Shown one piece after another: positions 1 to 7,215 of a stretch of 64,000 nt of DNA. Every line of letters starts with the position of its first letter. The first letter of the stretch is position 1. The notes beneath the pieces are model-generated. The model worked only from the letters and a program-made list of their open reading frames with translations. It ran no database searches and had not been told where the DNA came from. A program made the translations under genes and the position numbers. The stretch comes from an uncultured Clostridium sp. (GTDB lineage: Bacteria > Bacillota > Clostridia > Oscillospirales > Acutalibacteraceae), in assembly GCA_902471875.1 (NCBI GenBank), contig CABRLN010000002.1:53205-117204 (forward strand), written 5' to 3'.

Positions 1-563
1 TTATTAAACTTATTACTTCTGTTGATGCTTTAGTTATTCTTGATGAGGCGTATATGGACTTTTGGGACGCATCAATTTTAAGCCTTGTAAACGATTACGA
101 CAATCTTATAATAATGCGTACAGCTTCAAAGGCAGTCGGTGCGGCCGCTATAAGACTGGGATTTGCTGTTACTAACAAGATTAATTCAAATGCATTGAAA
201 GCAGTTAAGTCACCATATAATGTAAATACAGTTTCACAAAAAATTGGTGCAATTATTTACAATAATAAAGACTTTCTACAAAAAAGACGAAACACTATTG
301 TAACTTTAAGGGAAAATTTGTATAATGAACTAAAGACAATAGAAAAGAAATATTCAGACAAAATTAAAATTGTTAGTGGATGTTCAAATTTTGTTTTTAT
401 TAAAAGTGATAAGAGTAAAGATATTTTTAATTTCTTTTTAGACAATGGCGCAGCTATAAGACTTATGAACAGTTACCTGCGTATTACAGCAGGTACAGAA
501 GAAGAAAATAGGTATGTAATTATGCTGTTAAAGAAATTTTTAGGTCGAGAGGAAATTTTATGA
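1..563 (+). CDS. hisC: Histidinol-phosphate aminotransferase, 3' part
   Basis: PLP-dependent enzyme that transaminates imidazole-acetol phosphate to L-histidinol phosphate, cytoplasmic. The open frame runs in from the window edge (first full codon at base 3), so the N-terminal half is missing. The visible part starts just before the fold-type I motif LDEAYMDF, whose Asp binds the PLP pyridine nitrogen. The segment RTASKAVGAAAIRLGF matches the family's PLP-lysine region (usual form FSKaxglAGlRlGY); the Lys sits in TASK. The C-terminal small domain ends in GREEIL. The stop overlaps the hisB start as ATGA, so translation is probably coupled. Identification is firm from the motif and the his neighbours. 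Confidence 0.93.
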   Translation, partial: IKLITSVDALVILDEAYMDFWDASILSLVNDYDNLIIMRTASKAVGAAAIRLGFAVTNKINSNALKAVKSPYNVNTVSQKIGAIIYNNKDFLQKRRNTIVTLRENLYNELKTIEKKYSDKIKIVSGCSNFVFIKSDKSKDIFNFFLDNGAAIRLMNSYLRITAGTEEENRYVIMLLKKFLGREEIL

Positions 564-1141
564 GAAGTGCAGCAGTAGAAAGAAAAACAAAAGAAACCGA
601 AATTTCTGTCTTGTTAAACCTTGATGGGGGCGAGGTAGAAATTGAAACAGGTATTGGCTTTTTTGACCATATGCTTGCTGCCTTTGCAGTACACGGCGGC
701 TTTGGCTTAATTGTCAAAGCTAAAGGTGACCTTTATGTTGACTGTCACCACACTGTTGAAGACACAGGTATTGTATTAGGCAAAGCCTTTTACAAAGCAT
801 TAGGCAACAAAAGCGGTATTAAACGTTATGGCTCTTTTTATATACCAATGGATGAAGCGCTTGCCTTTTCAAGTATAGATGTAAGTGGAAGACCGTTTTT
901 AGTGTTTAATGCTGAATTTCCACAAAAAGTTGTTGGTGCATATGACTGCTGTATGACAGAAGAGTTTTTTAGAGCCTTTGCATTTAATGCAGGTATTACG
1001 CTGCATGTCAAAAGTGAGTACGGTAGTAACAGCCACCATATTGTTGAGGCTATTTTTAAAGCTGTTGCACATGCAATGAATATGGCAGTTAAACCTGATG
1101 AGGCGGGAAAAACGCTTTCTACCAAAGGGTCTCTTGACTGA
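560..1141 (+). CDS. hisB: Imidazoleglycerol-phosphate dehydratase
   Basis: Converts imidazole glycerol phosphate to imidazole acetol phosphate, step six of histidine synthesis. The protein is 193 aa, normal for the stand-alone (phosphatase-free) bacterial HisB. Family motifs that carry the metal-binding His/Glu residues are all present: FFDHML near residue 35, HHTVEDTGI near 63, DVSGRP near 110 and HHIVEAIFKAVAHA near 160. The start ATG overlaps the hisC stop. The stop is 26 bp before the hisA start, with no hisH gene between them although many Firmicutes carry hisH here. Confidence 0.96.
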   Translation: MRSAAVERKTKETEISVLLNLDGGEVEIETGIGFFDHMLAAFAVHGGFGLIVKAKGDLYVDCHHTVEDTGIVLGKAFYKALGNKSGIKRYGSFYIPMDEALAFSSIDVSGRPFLVFNAEFPQKVVGAYDCCMTEEFFRAFAFNAGITLHVKSEYGSNSHHIVEAIFKAVAHAMNMAVKPDEAGKTLSTKGSLD

Positions 1142-1167
1142 TGGTTTCATTGAGAGGAGAGAGTATT

Positions 1168-1926
1168 ATGATTATTTTACCTGCAATAGATATTAAAGAC
1201 GGCGAATGTGTACGACTGAAAAAGGGTGATTATAACACAGTAGAAAAGGTTGCAGAAAACCCATACGTTACTGCACAAAGCTTTAAAGATGCAGGTGCAA
1301 CATGGATGCATATGGTGGATTTAGACGGTGCCAAAGATGCATCAATACAAAATAAAGACCTTATTATTGATGTTGCCAAAAGCAGTGGTTTAAATGTTGA
1401 AGTTGGCGGTGGCATACGAAATATGGAGCGTGTAGAAATGTACCTTAACAATGGCATAAGCCGTGTTATTTTAGGTTCTGCCGCTGTTAAAAATCCTGAT
1501 TTTGTTAAAGATGCCGTAAATGCTTATGGAGATAAAATTGCGGTTGGTATTGATGCAATAAATGGTATGGTATGTGCAGAAGGCTGGACAGATCAGTCAG
1601 AAATTGAGTACATAGAGCTTGCAAAAAGAATGGAAGCCATTGGTGTAAAGTATATTATTTTTACAGATATTTCTAAAGACGGCATGCTGTCAGGTCCTAA
1701 CCTTGGGCAGTTAGATGAACTTCACAATGCTGTGTCTTGCAATATTATTGCAAGCGGTGGTATTTCATGCTTAAAGGATATTTTGAATGTATCTGCATTA
1801 AAATTGTACGGCACAATTACGGGCAGAGCAATATATACAGGTGACCTTGATCTGAAGTCTGCAATACAGGCATCTTCTTTGTCTGACGAAATAGTAAATA
1901 GGGAGATTATAAATGAACCTAGATAA
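1168..1926 (+). CDS. hisA: ProFAR isomerase HisA
   Basis: Phosphoribosylformimino-5-aminoimidazole carboxamide ribotide isomerase, a TIM-barrel enzyme of histidine synthesis (252 aa). It starts with IILPAIDIKDGECVRL, where the Asp of AIDI is the catalytic acid/base. The second catalytic Asp lies in TDISKDGMLSGPN, and phosphate-binding GGGIR and SGGIS loops follow the usual half-barrel spacing. The start is placed at 1168 because GAGAGGAGAG lies 6-16 bases upstream; the frame is open from 1141, but that extension adds only nine non-conserved residues. It is HisA and not HisF by the TDISKDG context and position. The 3' end overlaps hisI by 14 bases. Confidence 0.94.
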   Translation: MIILPAIDIKDGECVRLKKGDYNTVEKVAENPYVTAQSFKDAGATWMHMVDLDGAKDASIQNKDLIIDVAKSSGLNVEVGGGIRNMERVEMYLNNGISRVILGSAAVKNPDFVKDAVNAYGDKIAVGIDAINGMVCAEGWTDQSEIEYIELAKRMEAIGVKYIIFTDISKDGMLSGPNLGQLDELHNAVSCNIIASGGISCLKDILNVSALKLYGTITGRAIYTGDLDLKSAIQASSLSDEIVNREIINEPR

Positions 1927-2257
1927 GTTTTTTAAAAAAAGTGAACTAATTCCTGCTATTATTCAAGAAAAATCAACAGGCGAGGTTTTAATGCTTGCTT
2001 ATATGAATAAGGAATCTATGCAAAAAACATTAGAAACGGGCTACACTTGGTTTTATAGTCGTTCAAGACAAGAACTTTGGAACAAAGGTGCAACATCGGG
2101 TCATTTGCAGAAGATTGTTGACATTTTCAGTGATTGTGATGATGATACTTTGCTTATTACAGTAGAGCAAACAGGAGCTGCATGTCACACAGGAAACCAC
2201 AGTTGTTTTTATACAAAAATTAAAAGTTTTAATACAGGAGAAAATGAAAATGAGTAA
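1913..2257 (+). CDS. hisI: Phosphoribosyl-AMP cyclohydrolase
   Basis: Opens the purine ring of PR-AMP, step three of histidine synthesis; a zinc enzyme acting as a dimer. The 114 residues hold the family signatures LMLAYMN near 24, SRSRQELWNKGATSGH near 48-63, the metal-binding DCDDD near 73 and the cysteine-bearing ACHTGNHSCF near 91-100. It is a mono-functional HisI: the PR-ATP pyrophosphatase is the separate next gene instead of a fused domain. GGGAG lies just before the ATG. The gene directly follows hisA, where hisF would be expected in many Firmicutes operons. Confidence 0.95.
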   Translation: MNLDKFFKKSELIPAIIQEKSTGEVLMLAYMNKESMQKTLETGYTWFYSRSRQELWNKGATSGHLQKIVDIFSDCDDDTLLITVEQTGAACHTGNHSCFYTKIKSFNTGENENE

Positions 2258-2579
2258 TGATGTTTTACAAGCTTTGTATCAGACAGTAATTGATAGAAAA
2301 GAGAATCCTCAAGAGGGCTCCTACACTTGCTACTTACTTGACAAGGGCCTTGACAAAATATTAAAAAAAGTGGGTGAAGAGTGCAGCGAAACTATTATTG
2401 CTGCAAAAAATAATGATAATGGTGAAACAGTTTACGAAATTGCAGACCTTATCTATCATTTGACTGTTATGATGGTAAATCAAGGAATTAAAATGGATGA
2501 TGTTCTTGCAGAGCTTGACAAACGCAGTGCGAAAACAGGCAATTTAAAAACTTTCCATCAGGTTGACAAGAATTCATAA
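2250..2579 (+). CDS. hisE: Phosphoribosyl-ATP pyrophosphatase
   Basis: Hydrolyses PR-ATP to PR-AMP and pyrophosphate, step two of histidine synthesis. It is an all-alpha MazG-like protein of about 109 aa with GLDKILKKVGEECSET and the metal-binding NGETVYEIADLIYHLTV helices. Two in-frame ATGs are possible (2244 and 2250). AGGAG at 2236-2240 is better spaced for 2250. The start lies inside the end of hisI, so the two are coupled. It is the last gene of the operon; a hairpin follows about 70 bases later. Confidence 0.93.
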   Translation: MSNDVLQALYQTVIDRKENPQEGSYTCYLLDKGLDKILKKVGEECSETIIAAKNNDNGETVYEIADLIYHLTVMMVNQGIKMDDVLAELDKRSAKTGNLKTFHQVDKNS

Positions 2580-2649
2580 ACATACCATAACACAATGAAG
2601 AACCATTTGCACTGTTTTTAGAAAAATGGGTTTAACTTAGAAAAAGTAA

Positions 2650-2673
2650 AAGGCACTGCTTTTGCAGTGCCTT
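2650..2673. terminator. Hairpin between converging hisE and HPr-like gene
   Basis: AAGGCACTGC and GCAGTGCCTT pair perfectly around a TTTT loop. The site lies between two genes that point at each other, so it can serve both. The T tract on the plus side is weak (CTTAAATATT); on the minus side TTTTACTTTTT is better. Confidence 0.8.
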
Positions 2674-2720
2674 AAATATTGACATTTTACTTAAGTAAAT
2701 TTATACTTAAACAAGTAGAC

Positions 2721-2963
2721 TTATTCCTCAGGGTCAGCCATAAAAGGTGTAAGATCTTTTTTAAACTCGTCTGTTACTTTGTCACTTGTTTCAAGTGTTA
2801 ACCTTTTATTTAGGTCAAGGCTTAAAACACCCATAATTGAATGCGGATCAATTTCAAGATTATCGCTTTTAATAGACATTGTAATATCAGGGTATTTTTC
2901 AGCAACCTCTACAAACCTTTTAGCTGTTGCCAAATCAGGAATATATATAGTTGTAGAATACAT
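2721..2963 (-). CDS. HPr-like protein lacking the phospho-histidine
   Basis: An 80-aa protein with the HPr (PTS phosphocarrier) fold signature. The segment IDPHSIMGVLSLDL corresponds to the HPr region around regulatory Ser46 (here Ser42), and the first helix LATAKRFVEVAEKYPDI aligns with the helix after the active site. The catalytic loop that normally reads GIHARPA reads YIPDLATA, so the EI-dependent phosphorylation site is gone. That pattern (Ser46 kept, His15 lost) recalls Bacillus Crh, a catabolite-repression cofactor. A role with CcpA is inference. The start is set by AAAGGAGGAGG directly before the ATG at 2963; the open frame begins 13 codons earlier without an RBS. No PTS gene is nearby. 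Confidence 0.75.
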   Translation of the reverse strand: MYSTTIYIPDLATAKRFVEVAEKYPDITMSIKSDNLEIDPHSIMGVLSLDLNKRLTLETSDKVTDEFKKDLTPFMADPEE

Positions 2964-2992
2964 TTCATTTCCTCCTCCTTTATTATATGTGT

Positions 2993-3021
2993 ATTCTACC
3001 ACTTATTTGTGCTAAAATCAA
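2993..3021 (-). promoter_or_regulatory. Sigma-A promoter of the HPr-like gene
   Basis: On the minus strand TTGATT (3016-3021) and TAGAAT (2993-2998) are separated by exactly 17 bases, 30 bases ahead of the start codon. Confidence 0.6.
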
Positions 3022-3110
3022 TATTCATCAATTAGTTTTAGAATATATCACTATTCAATTTGCACATTTTAAGAAAAATAATGGCAAATTATTCAAAAAA
3101 GGGGAATATT

Positions 3111-4394
3111 ATGAAATTTTATATTTTTACATTAGGTTGCAAGGTTAACCAATATGAATCGCAAATAATGCATGAAAACCTTTGTAAAAACGGTTTTGAA
3201 TACACACAAAATTATAATAATGCAGATATTATAATAATCAATTCATGTACAGTTACCGCTGCAAGCGACAGCAAAGCGATAAAGCTTATGCATAGAGTAA
3301 AAAGGGAAAATCCACAATGTACACTTGTTTTAACAGGTTGTATGCCTCAAGCTTTTCCTAATGATGAACGCTTTGCAGAGGCTGATATTATATTGGGGAA
3401 TAGGTCACGAAATACGGTTTTGCCTGCAATACAGCAGTTTTTAACAAACAGGGTTAGAATTAATGCTGTAATTAATCATGAAAATGATGATAAATTTGAA
3501 AGTATGTCTATAAATAATTTTACAGAACGCACAAGAGCTTTTGTAAAAATTGAAGACGGATGTAACAGATTTTGTTCTTATTGTATTATTCCATATGCCC
3601 GTGGCAGAGTTCGTTCTAAGCCCCTATATCAGTTAAAAACAGAGCTTAACAACCTTTCAGCTCAAGGCTTTAAAGAGGTAGTATTGGTTGGCATAAATCT
3701 TTCAGCCTACGGTCAAGAATTTAATGCCAATCTTGCAGATGCAATTGAAACCGCTTGTGCTGTTGACGGCATTGAAAGAGTTCGTTTAGGCTCGTTAGAA
3801 CCGGAAAGAATGGACAAAGAAACAATAAATCGTCTTACTAAGCAAAACAAGTTGTGTCCACAGTTCCATTTATCACTGCAAAGCGGCTGTAACGCAACAT
3901 TAAAACGAATGAATCGCCATTACAGTGCAGAGGATTATCTTGAAATTGTAAATAATCTTCGAAATGCATTTGACAACTGTTCAATTACAACCGATATAAT
4001 GGTGGGTTTTCCCGGTGAAACTGATGAAGAATTTAATGAGTCATTAGAATTTGCTAAAAAAGTTGCTTTTGCAAAGGTGCATGTGTTTGCATATTCACGC
4101 AGGCCAGGCACAGTTGCCGACAAAGCCGATAATCAGGTGCCTGAGAATATTAAAAATATTCGTTCAAAAAGAATGATAGAACTTACAAATTCAACAACAA
4201 AAGCTTTTTTAAATTCGCAAACAGGCATAGTAGAACCTGTACTGTTTGAAAGAGAGAAAAACGGCTATTACGAGGGTCATACAATGAATTATACTCAGGT
4301 AATAGTAAAGAGTAAGCAAAACCTTAACAATAAAATTGTTAAGGTAAAAATACAAAAAGTTGATAAAAATAAATGCGTGGGTATATTAGCATAA
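3111..4394 (+). CDS. mtaB: tRNA threonylcarbamoyladenosine methylthiotransferase
   Basis: Radical-SAM enzyme that adds a methylthio group to t6A37 of tRNA (ms2t6A), stabilising codon-anticodon pairing. It is 427 aa with the three-part methylthiotransferase layout. The N-terminal UPF0004 domain has three cluster cysteines (TLGCKVNQ, NSCTVT, LTGCMPQ). The radical-SAM core has CNRFCSYC near residue 155. The C-terminal TRAM domain covers roughly the last 60 residues. LGCKVNQYES places it in the MtaB (YqeV) branch and not MiaB or RimO. The start at 3111 follows AAAAGGGG; an upstream TTG at 3060 is in frame but has no RBS. Confidence 0.93.
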   Translation: MKFYIFTLGCKVNQYESQIMHENLCKNGFEYTQNYNNADIIIINSCTVTAASDSKAIKLMHRVKRENPQCTLVLTGCMPQAFPNDERFAEADIILGNRSRNTVLPAIQQFLTNRVRINAVINHENDDKFESMSINNFTERTRAFVKIEDGCNRFCSYCIIPYARGRVRSKPLYQLKTELNNLSAQGFKEVVLVGINLSAYGQEFNANLADAIETACAVDGIERVRLGSLEPERMDKETINRLTKQNKLCPQFHLSLQSGCNATLKRMNRHYSAEDYLEIVNNLRNAFDNCSITTDIMVGFPGETDEEFNESLEFAKKVAFAKVHVFAYSRRPGTVADKADNQVPENIKNIRSKRMIELTNSTTKAFLNSQTGIVEPVLFEREKNGYYEGHTMNYTQVIVKSKQNLNNKIVKVKIQKVDKNKCVGILA

Positions 4395-4444
4395 TATATA
4401 AAATTTGTCTGGTAAAGAACTGATTTATAGCTTGCAGACACATT

Positions 4445-5674
4445 CTAAAGTACCGACATAACATTTTTGACTTCTTCTTCAGTTTCTTCTTTTGTAAAAT
4501 AATCAATGTCATATATCATAAAGCTGTTTATTTTTTGTTCTTTGCAGTATTCAACTTCTTTCTTTAGTATTTCGTTACTATTTTGCCAAGTACCTTCATC
4601 ATCATTACTGCCTGCTTTATATAGGGCCAAGCCTATGCATAGTATAGTTTTACCGCTTTGAGTTGCCTCTTGCCATTGTTTTAACATTGTATCAAAAGGC
4701 AACACTGAATGTTCAAAGTTTACATATATTTGCGGACAAATATAATCAACATAACCATATGTATTACACCATGTGTATATGTCAGCACCTATTTCAAGAC
4801 AATTGTTAATATTGCCTTGTGGAGATATTCCAAAAACTACATTGTTTTTCGTGCTTTTTATAGTTTGATATACACTGCTTATTAACATATTTACATTGCT
4901 CTTACGCCATTCATATGGTGTAAGAGCTGTACACTCGTCATCTAATTCATCTTTATAATTGTTATATGAAACGGAATCTAATGCAGTTTCAGCACTTGGG
5001 TAGAAATAGTCATCAAATTGTATTCCATCAACATCATAGTTTTCAACTATTTCTTTAACACCTTTAATAATAAGCTCCCTGCCTTTTGTACTGGCAGGAT
5101 TAATATATTTACCACCATCATACACCAAAATATTTTCGTCGCCAAGCGTATTTATAATACTGTTTTCTGACAGCTTTTTAGGTGTATCGGAAGTACTAAT
5201 TCTGTATGGATTTATCCAAGCGTGAAAGGTTAAACCCTCGGAATGTGCTTTTTCAACCATATATTTTAGCGGGTCAAAGTCCAGCTTTTTACCCTGTTCA
5301 CCTGTTACAATGTGAGAGGAAGGAAAAATTTCTGAATTATACAAGGCATCTGAAAATGGCCGTACATGCACTATTAATGCATTCATTTTATGCTTCTTAG
5401 CTGTATCAACAATTTTATCGAAATTGTTTTTAAAGGATTTTTCAGTATGCTCACTTGTTTCTAAAGACATATACGGTACCCAAACACCTCTTATCTTATT
5501 AATTTTCTCAGCAATTTTATTATTTGAAGGTGTATTTTGGGTTAGTACATTATATGTAGAGTTGTAGTTTGTTGAAGGTGAGGCAACATTTACAATTGTT
5601 ATAATTACAGTTACAGCAACAAGCACAGCAATTGCACAAACCCATATTCTGCTGCATTTAACTTTAAAAATCAT
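4445..5674 (-). CDS. Membrane-anchored glycoside-hydrolase-like GHL10 protein
   Basis: A 409-aa protein with one N-terminal membrane segment (about residues 10-30, uncleaved anchor or signal) and a large outer domain of the GHL10/DUF187 family, a TIM barrel related to glycoside hydrolases. Diagnostic segments are RGVWVPYMSLET near 65, a MNALIVHVRPFSDALY stretch, HAWINPYRI near 155, VDGIQFDDYFYP near 215 and FGISPQGN near 275. Acidic residues in FDDYFYP sit where the barrel's catalytic acids would be. The substrate is probably peptidoglycan or another wall glycan; none is proven for most of the family. It is a single gene converging on mtaB. Confidence 0.85.
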   Translation of the reverse strand: MIFKVKCSRIWVCAIAVLVAVTVIITIVNVASPSTNYNSTYNVLTQNTPSNNKIAEKINKIRGVWVPYMSLETSEHTEKSFKNNFDKIVDTAKKHKMNALIVHVRPFSDALYNSEIFPSSHIVTGEQGKKLDFDPLKYMVEKAHSEGLTFHAWINPYRISTSDTPKKLSENSIINTLGDENILVYDGGKYINPASTKGRELIIKGVKEIVENYDVDGIQFDDYFYPSAETALDSVSYNNYKDELDDECTALTPYEWRKSNVNMLISSVYQTIKSTKNNVVFGISPQGNINNCLEIGADIYTWCNTYGYVDYICPQIYVNFEHSVLPFDTMLKQWQEATQSGKTILCIGLALYKAGSNDDEGTWQNSNEILKKEVEYCKEQKINSFMIYDIDYFTKEETEEEVKNVMSVL

Positions 5675-5812
5675 TATTATAATTCCTTTCTTAATTAATT
5701 CTTTAGCAGACTGTTTTACAGCTTTGTTAAGTACTTTGGACTTTTGTAAGTAAATATGATATTATTAATATATATTTGCGTAAGAAGTTAATTATTCTTT
5801 TATGCCAATATC

Positions 5813-5876
5813 GAATATCTTATATGGTAAATTGTTTTAAGAAAAAACTTGCCATATAAGATATTCTTAAAACAAT
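5813..5876 (+). repeat. Two interlocking inverted repeats (pseudoknot-like leader)
   Basis: Arm A GAATATCTTATATGG (5813-5827) is perfectly complementary to CCATATAAGATATTC (5852-5866). Arm B ATTGTTTTAAG (5831-5841) is perfectly complementary to CTTAAAACAAT (5866-5876). The order A-B-A'-B' means the two hairpins either exclude each other or form an H-type pseudoknot. It ends 36 bases before the RBS of the DUF1294 gene. The rest of 5675-5925 shows nothing else I recognise. Confidence 0.75.
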
Positions 5877-5925
5877 CCAATATGTTATTTGACTTTTTAT
5901 ATTAAAATGTTTAGGAGGAAACTAT

Positions 5926-6213
5926 TTGGATTATCAGTTATTATCGTTAAGTATCTATTTAATTTTTATTAATATAATTGCAGTAGTTATTACCATAGCT
6001 GACAAAATAAAAGCGGAGCATAACCGCTGGAGAATAAAAGAAGCAACTCTGCTTATTATTTCAGCTTTAGGGGGATCTGTTGGAATGTATATTACAATGA
6101 AGATAATACACCATAAAACAAAAAAGACAAAATTTATGATAGGAATTCCGGCAATTTTTATTGCAGAGGTGTTTGCTGTAGTATTAATTGCTTATTTATT
6201 AAGTAAAGTATGA
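5926..6213 (+). CDS. DUF1294 family membrane protein
   Basis: A 95-aa protein with two or three membrane segments, about 5-25, 42-62 and 76-94. The DUF1294 pattern is clear: a basic loop ADKIKAEHNRWRIKEATLL, then SALGGSVGMYITMKIIHHKTKKTKFMIGIP. The family has no established function; it is often a small stand-alone protein or fused to a cold-shock domain. The start is TTG at 5926, fixed by AGGAGG eight bases upstream. Its stop overlaps the next start, so it is coupled to the pseudouridine synthase. The upstream interlocking repeats suggest leader control (inference). Confidence 0.88.
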   Translation: MDYQLLSLSIYLIFINIIAVVITIADKIKAEHNRWRIKEATLLIISALGGSVGMYITMKIIHHKTKKTKFMIGIPAIFIAEVFAVVLIAYLLSKV

Positions 6214-7079
6214 GTGAAATAATATTAAACTTTATAGTGCCAAAAGATTATAACAATATACAAGCAAAATGGTTTTTGCGTAATTACTGTAATATTTCTG
6301 TACGATTGCTTACAGCTTTAAAGCGTGTTCCACTGGGTATATCACGCAACGGTGAACTACTGCGTGTAATTGATACTGTATATGCAAATGATGAAATTAA
6401 AATAAAATTGCCACAAGATAATAACACAATAGTACCTGTTAAAACACCTTTGGATATTTGTTATGAGGATAATCATGTAATGCTTATTAATAAACCGCCT
6501 TATATGCCGGTACATCCTACTCATGATCATATTTATGATACTCTGGCAAATGGTGTGGCTTATTACCTTAATAACAAAAACGAGAATACCTGTTTCAGAG
6601 CCATTAACAGATTGGACAGAGATACCACAGGATTAGTTCTTATAGCTAAACACAGCTATGCTGCTGCCAACTTAGTTAATAATGTAGAAAAAACATATGT
6701 TGCAGTTTGTGAGGGTAAAATAGAAAAAAGCGGAACCGTAAATGCAAATATTTCATTACTTGAGGGGCACACAATACAAAGAGTTGCAGGCACACCAAAC
6801 GGTGTTACTGCAATTACCCATTATAAACCTTTAATTGTAAGCAATGAACATACATTGGTTGAATTTAAGCTGGAAACGGGCAGAACACATCAAATTCGTG
6901 TTCATATGTCATATATAAATCATCCCTTAGCAGGTGACGATATGTATGGAGGCTCTTTAAGATATATTCATCGCCAAGCACTGCATTGTAAAAGAATAAC
7001 CTTTATTCATCCTATTACACATAAAAAAATTACAATAAATACCAATTTACCTCAAGATATGTTAAGTGCTTTTAATTAG
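6210..7079 (+). CDS. RluA-family pseudouridine synthase
   Basis: Isomerises uridine to pseudouridine in rRNA or tRNA. It is 289 aa with an S4-like N-terminal RNA-binding region (about 15-75). The catalytic domain holds INRLDRDTTGLVLIAK near residues 132-147, in which the Asp of RLDRDTTG is the nucleophile. ETGRTHQIRVHMSYINHPLAGDDMYGG near 225 is the second family signature. Several paralogues (RluD, RluC, YhcT type) share this layout and the exact target base cannot be read from sequence. The start ATG overlaps the DUF1294 stop. Confidence 0.92.
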   Translation: MSEIILNFIVPKDYNNIQAKWFLRNYCNISVRLLTALKRVPLGISRNGELLRVIDTVYANDEIKIKLPQDNNTIVPVKTPLDICYEDNHVMLINKPPYMPVHPTHDHIYDTLANGVAYYLNNKNENTCFRAINRLDRDTTGLVLIAKHSYAAANLVNNVEKTYVAVCEGKIEKSGTVNANISLLEGHTIQRVAGTPNGVTAITHYKPLIVSNEHTLVEFKLETGRTHQIRVHMSYINHPLAGDDMYGGSLRYIHRQALHCKRITFIHPITHKKITINTNLPQDMLSAFN

Positions 7080-7145
7080 TTAGTCAATTCTAATGTATAA
7101 TATTTCAAATAATGTGAACAGTTATTTAACTTTTTCACAAACTCA

Positions 7146-7174
7146 TTGATTATGCAAAATTAATATGTTATATT
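7146..7174 (+). promoter_or_regulatory. Sigma-A promoter of the NlpC/P60 gene
   Basis: TTGATT (7146-7151), a 17-base spacer, then TATATT (7169-7174), with an extended TG one base before the -10. It lies about 42 bases before the start codon. Confidence 0.6.
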
Positions 7175-7215
7175 AACTTTGTTAAAGTTATTTTATGACA
7201 AATGGAGTATTACAT

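Noticed and set aside
838..1150. Minus-strand frames inside hisB
   Set aside because: Antisense frames of a clearly conserved gene, without RBS.
4395..4444. TGTCTG/CAGACA as a terminator between mtaB and the GHL10 gene
   Set aside because: Six-base stem with a 23-base loop and no T tract; too weak.
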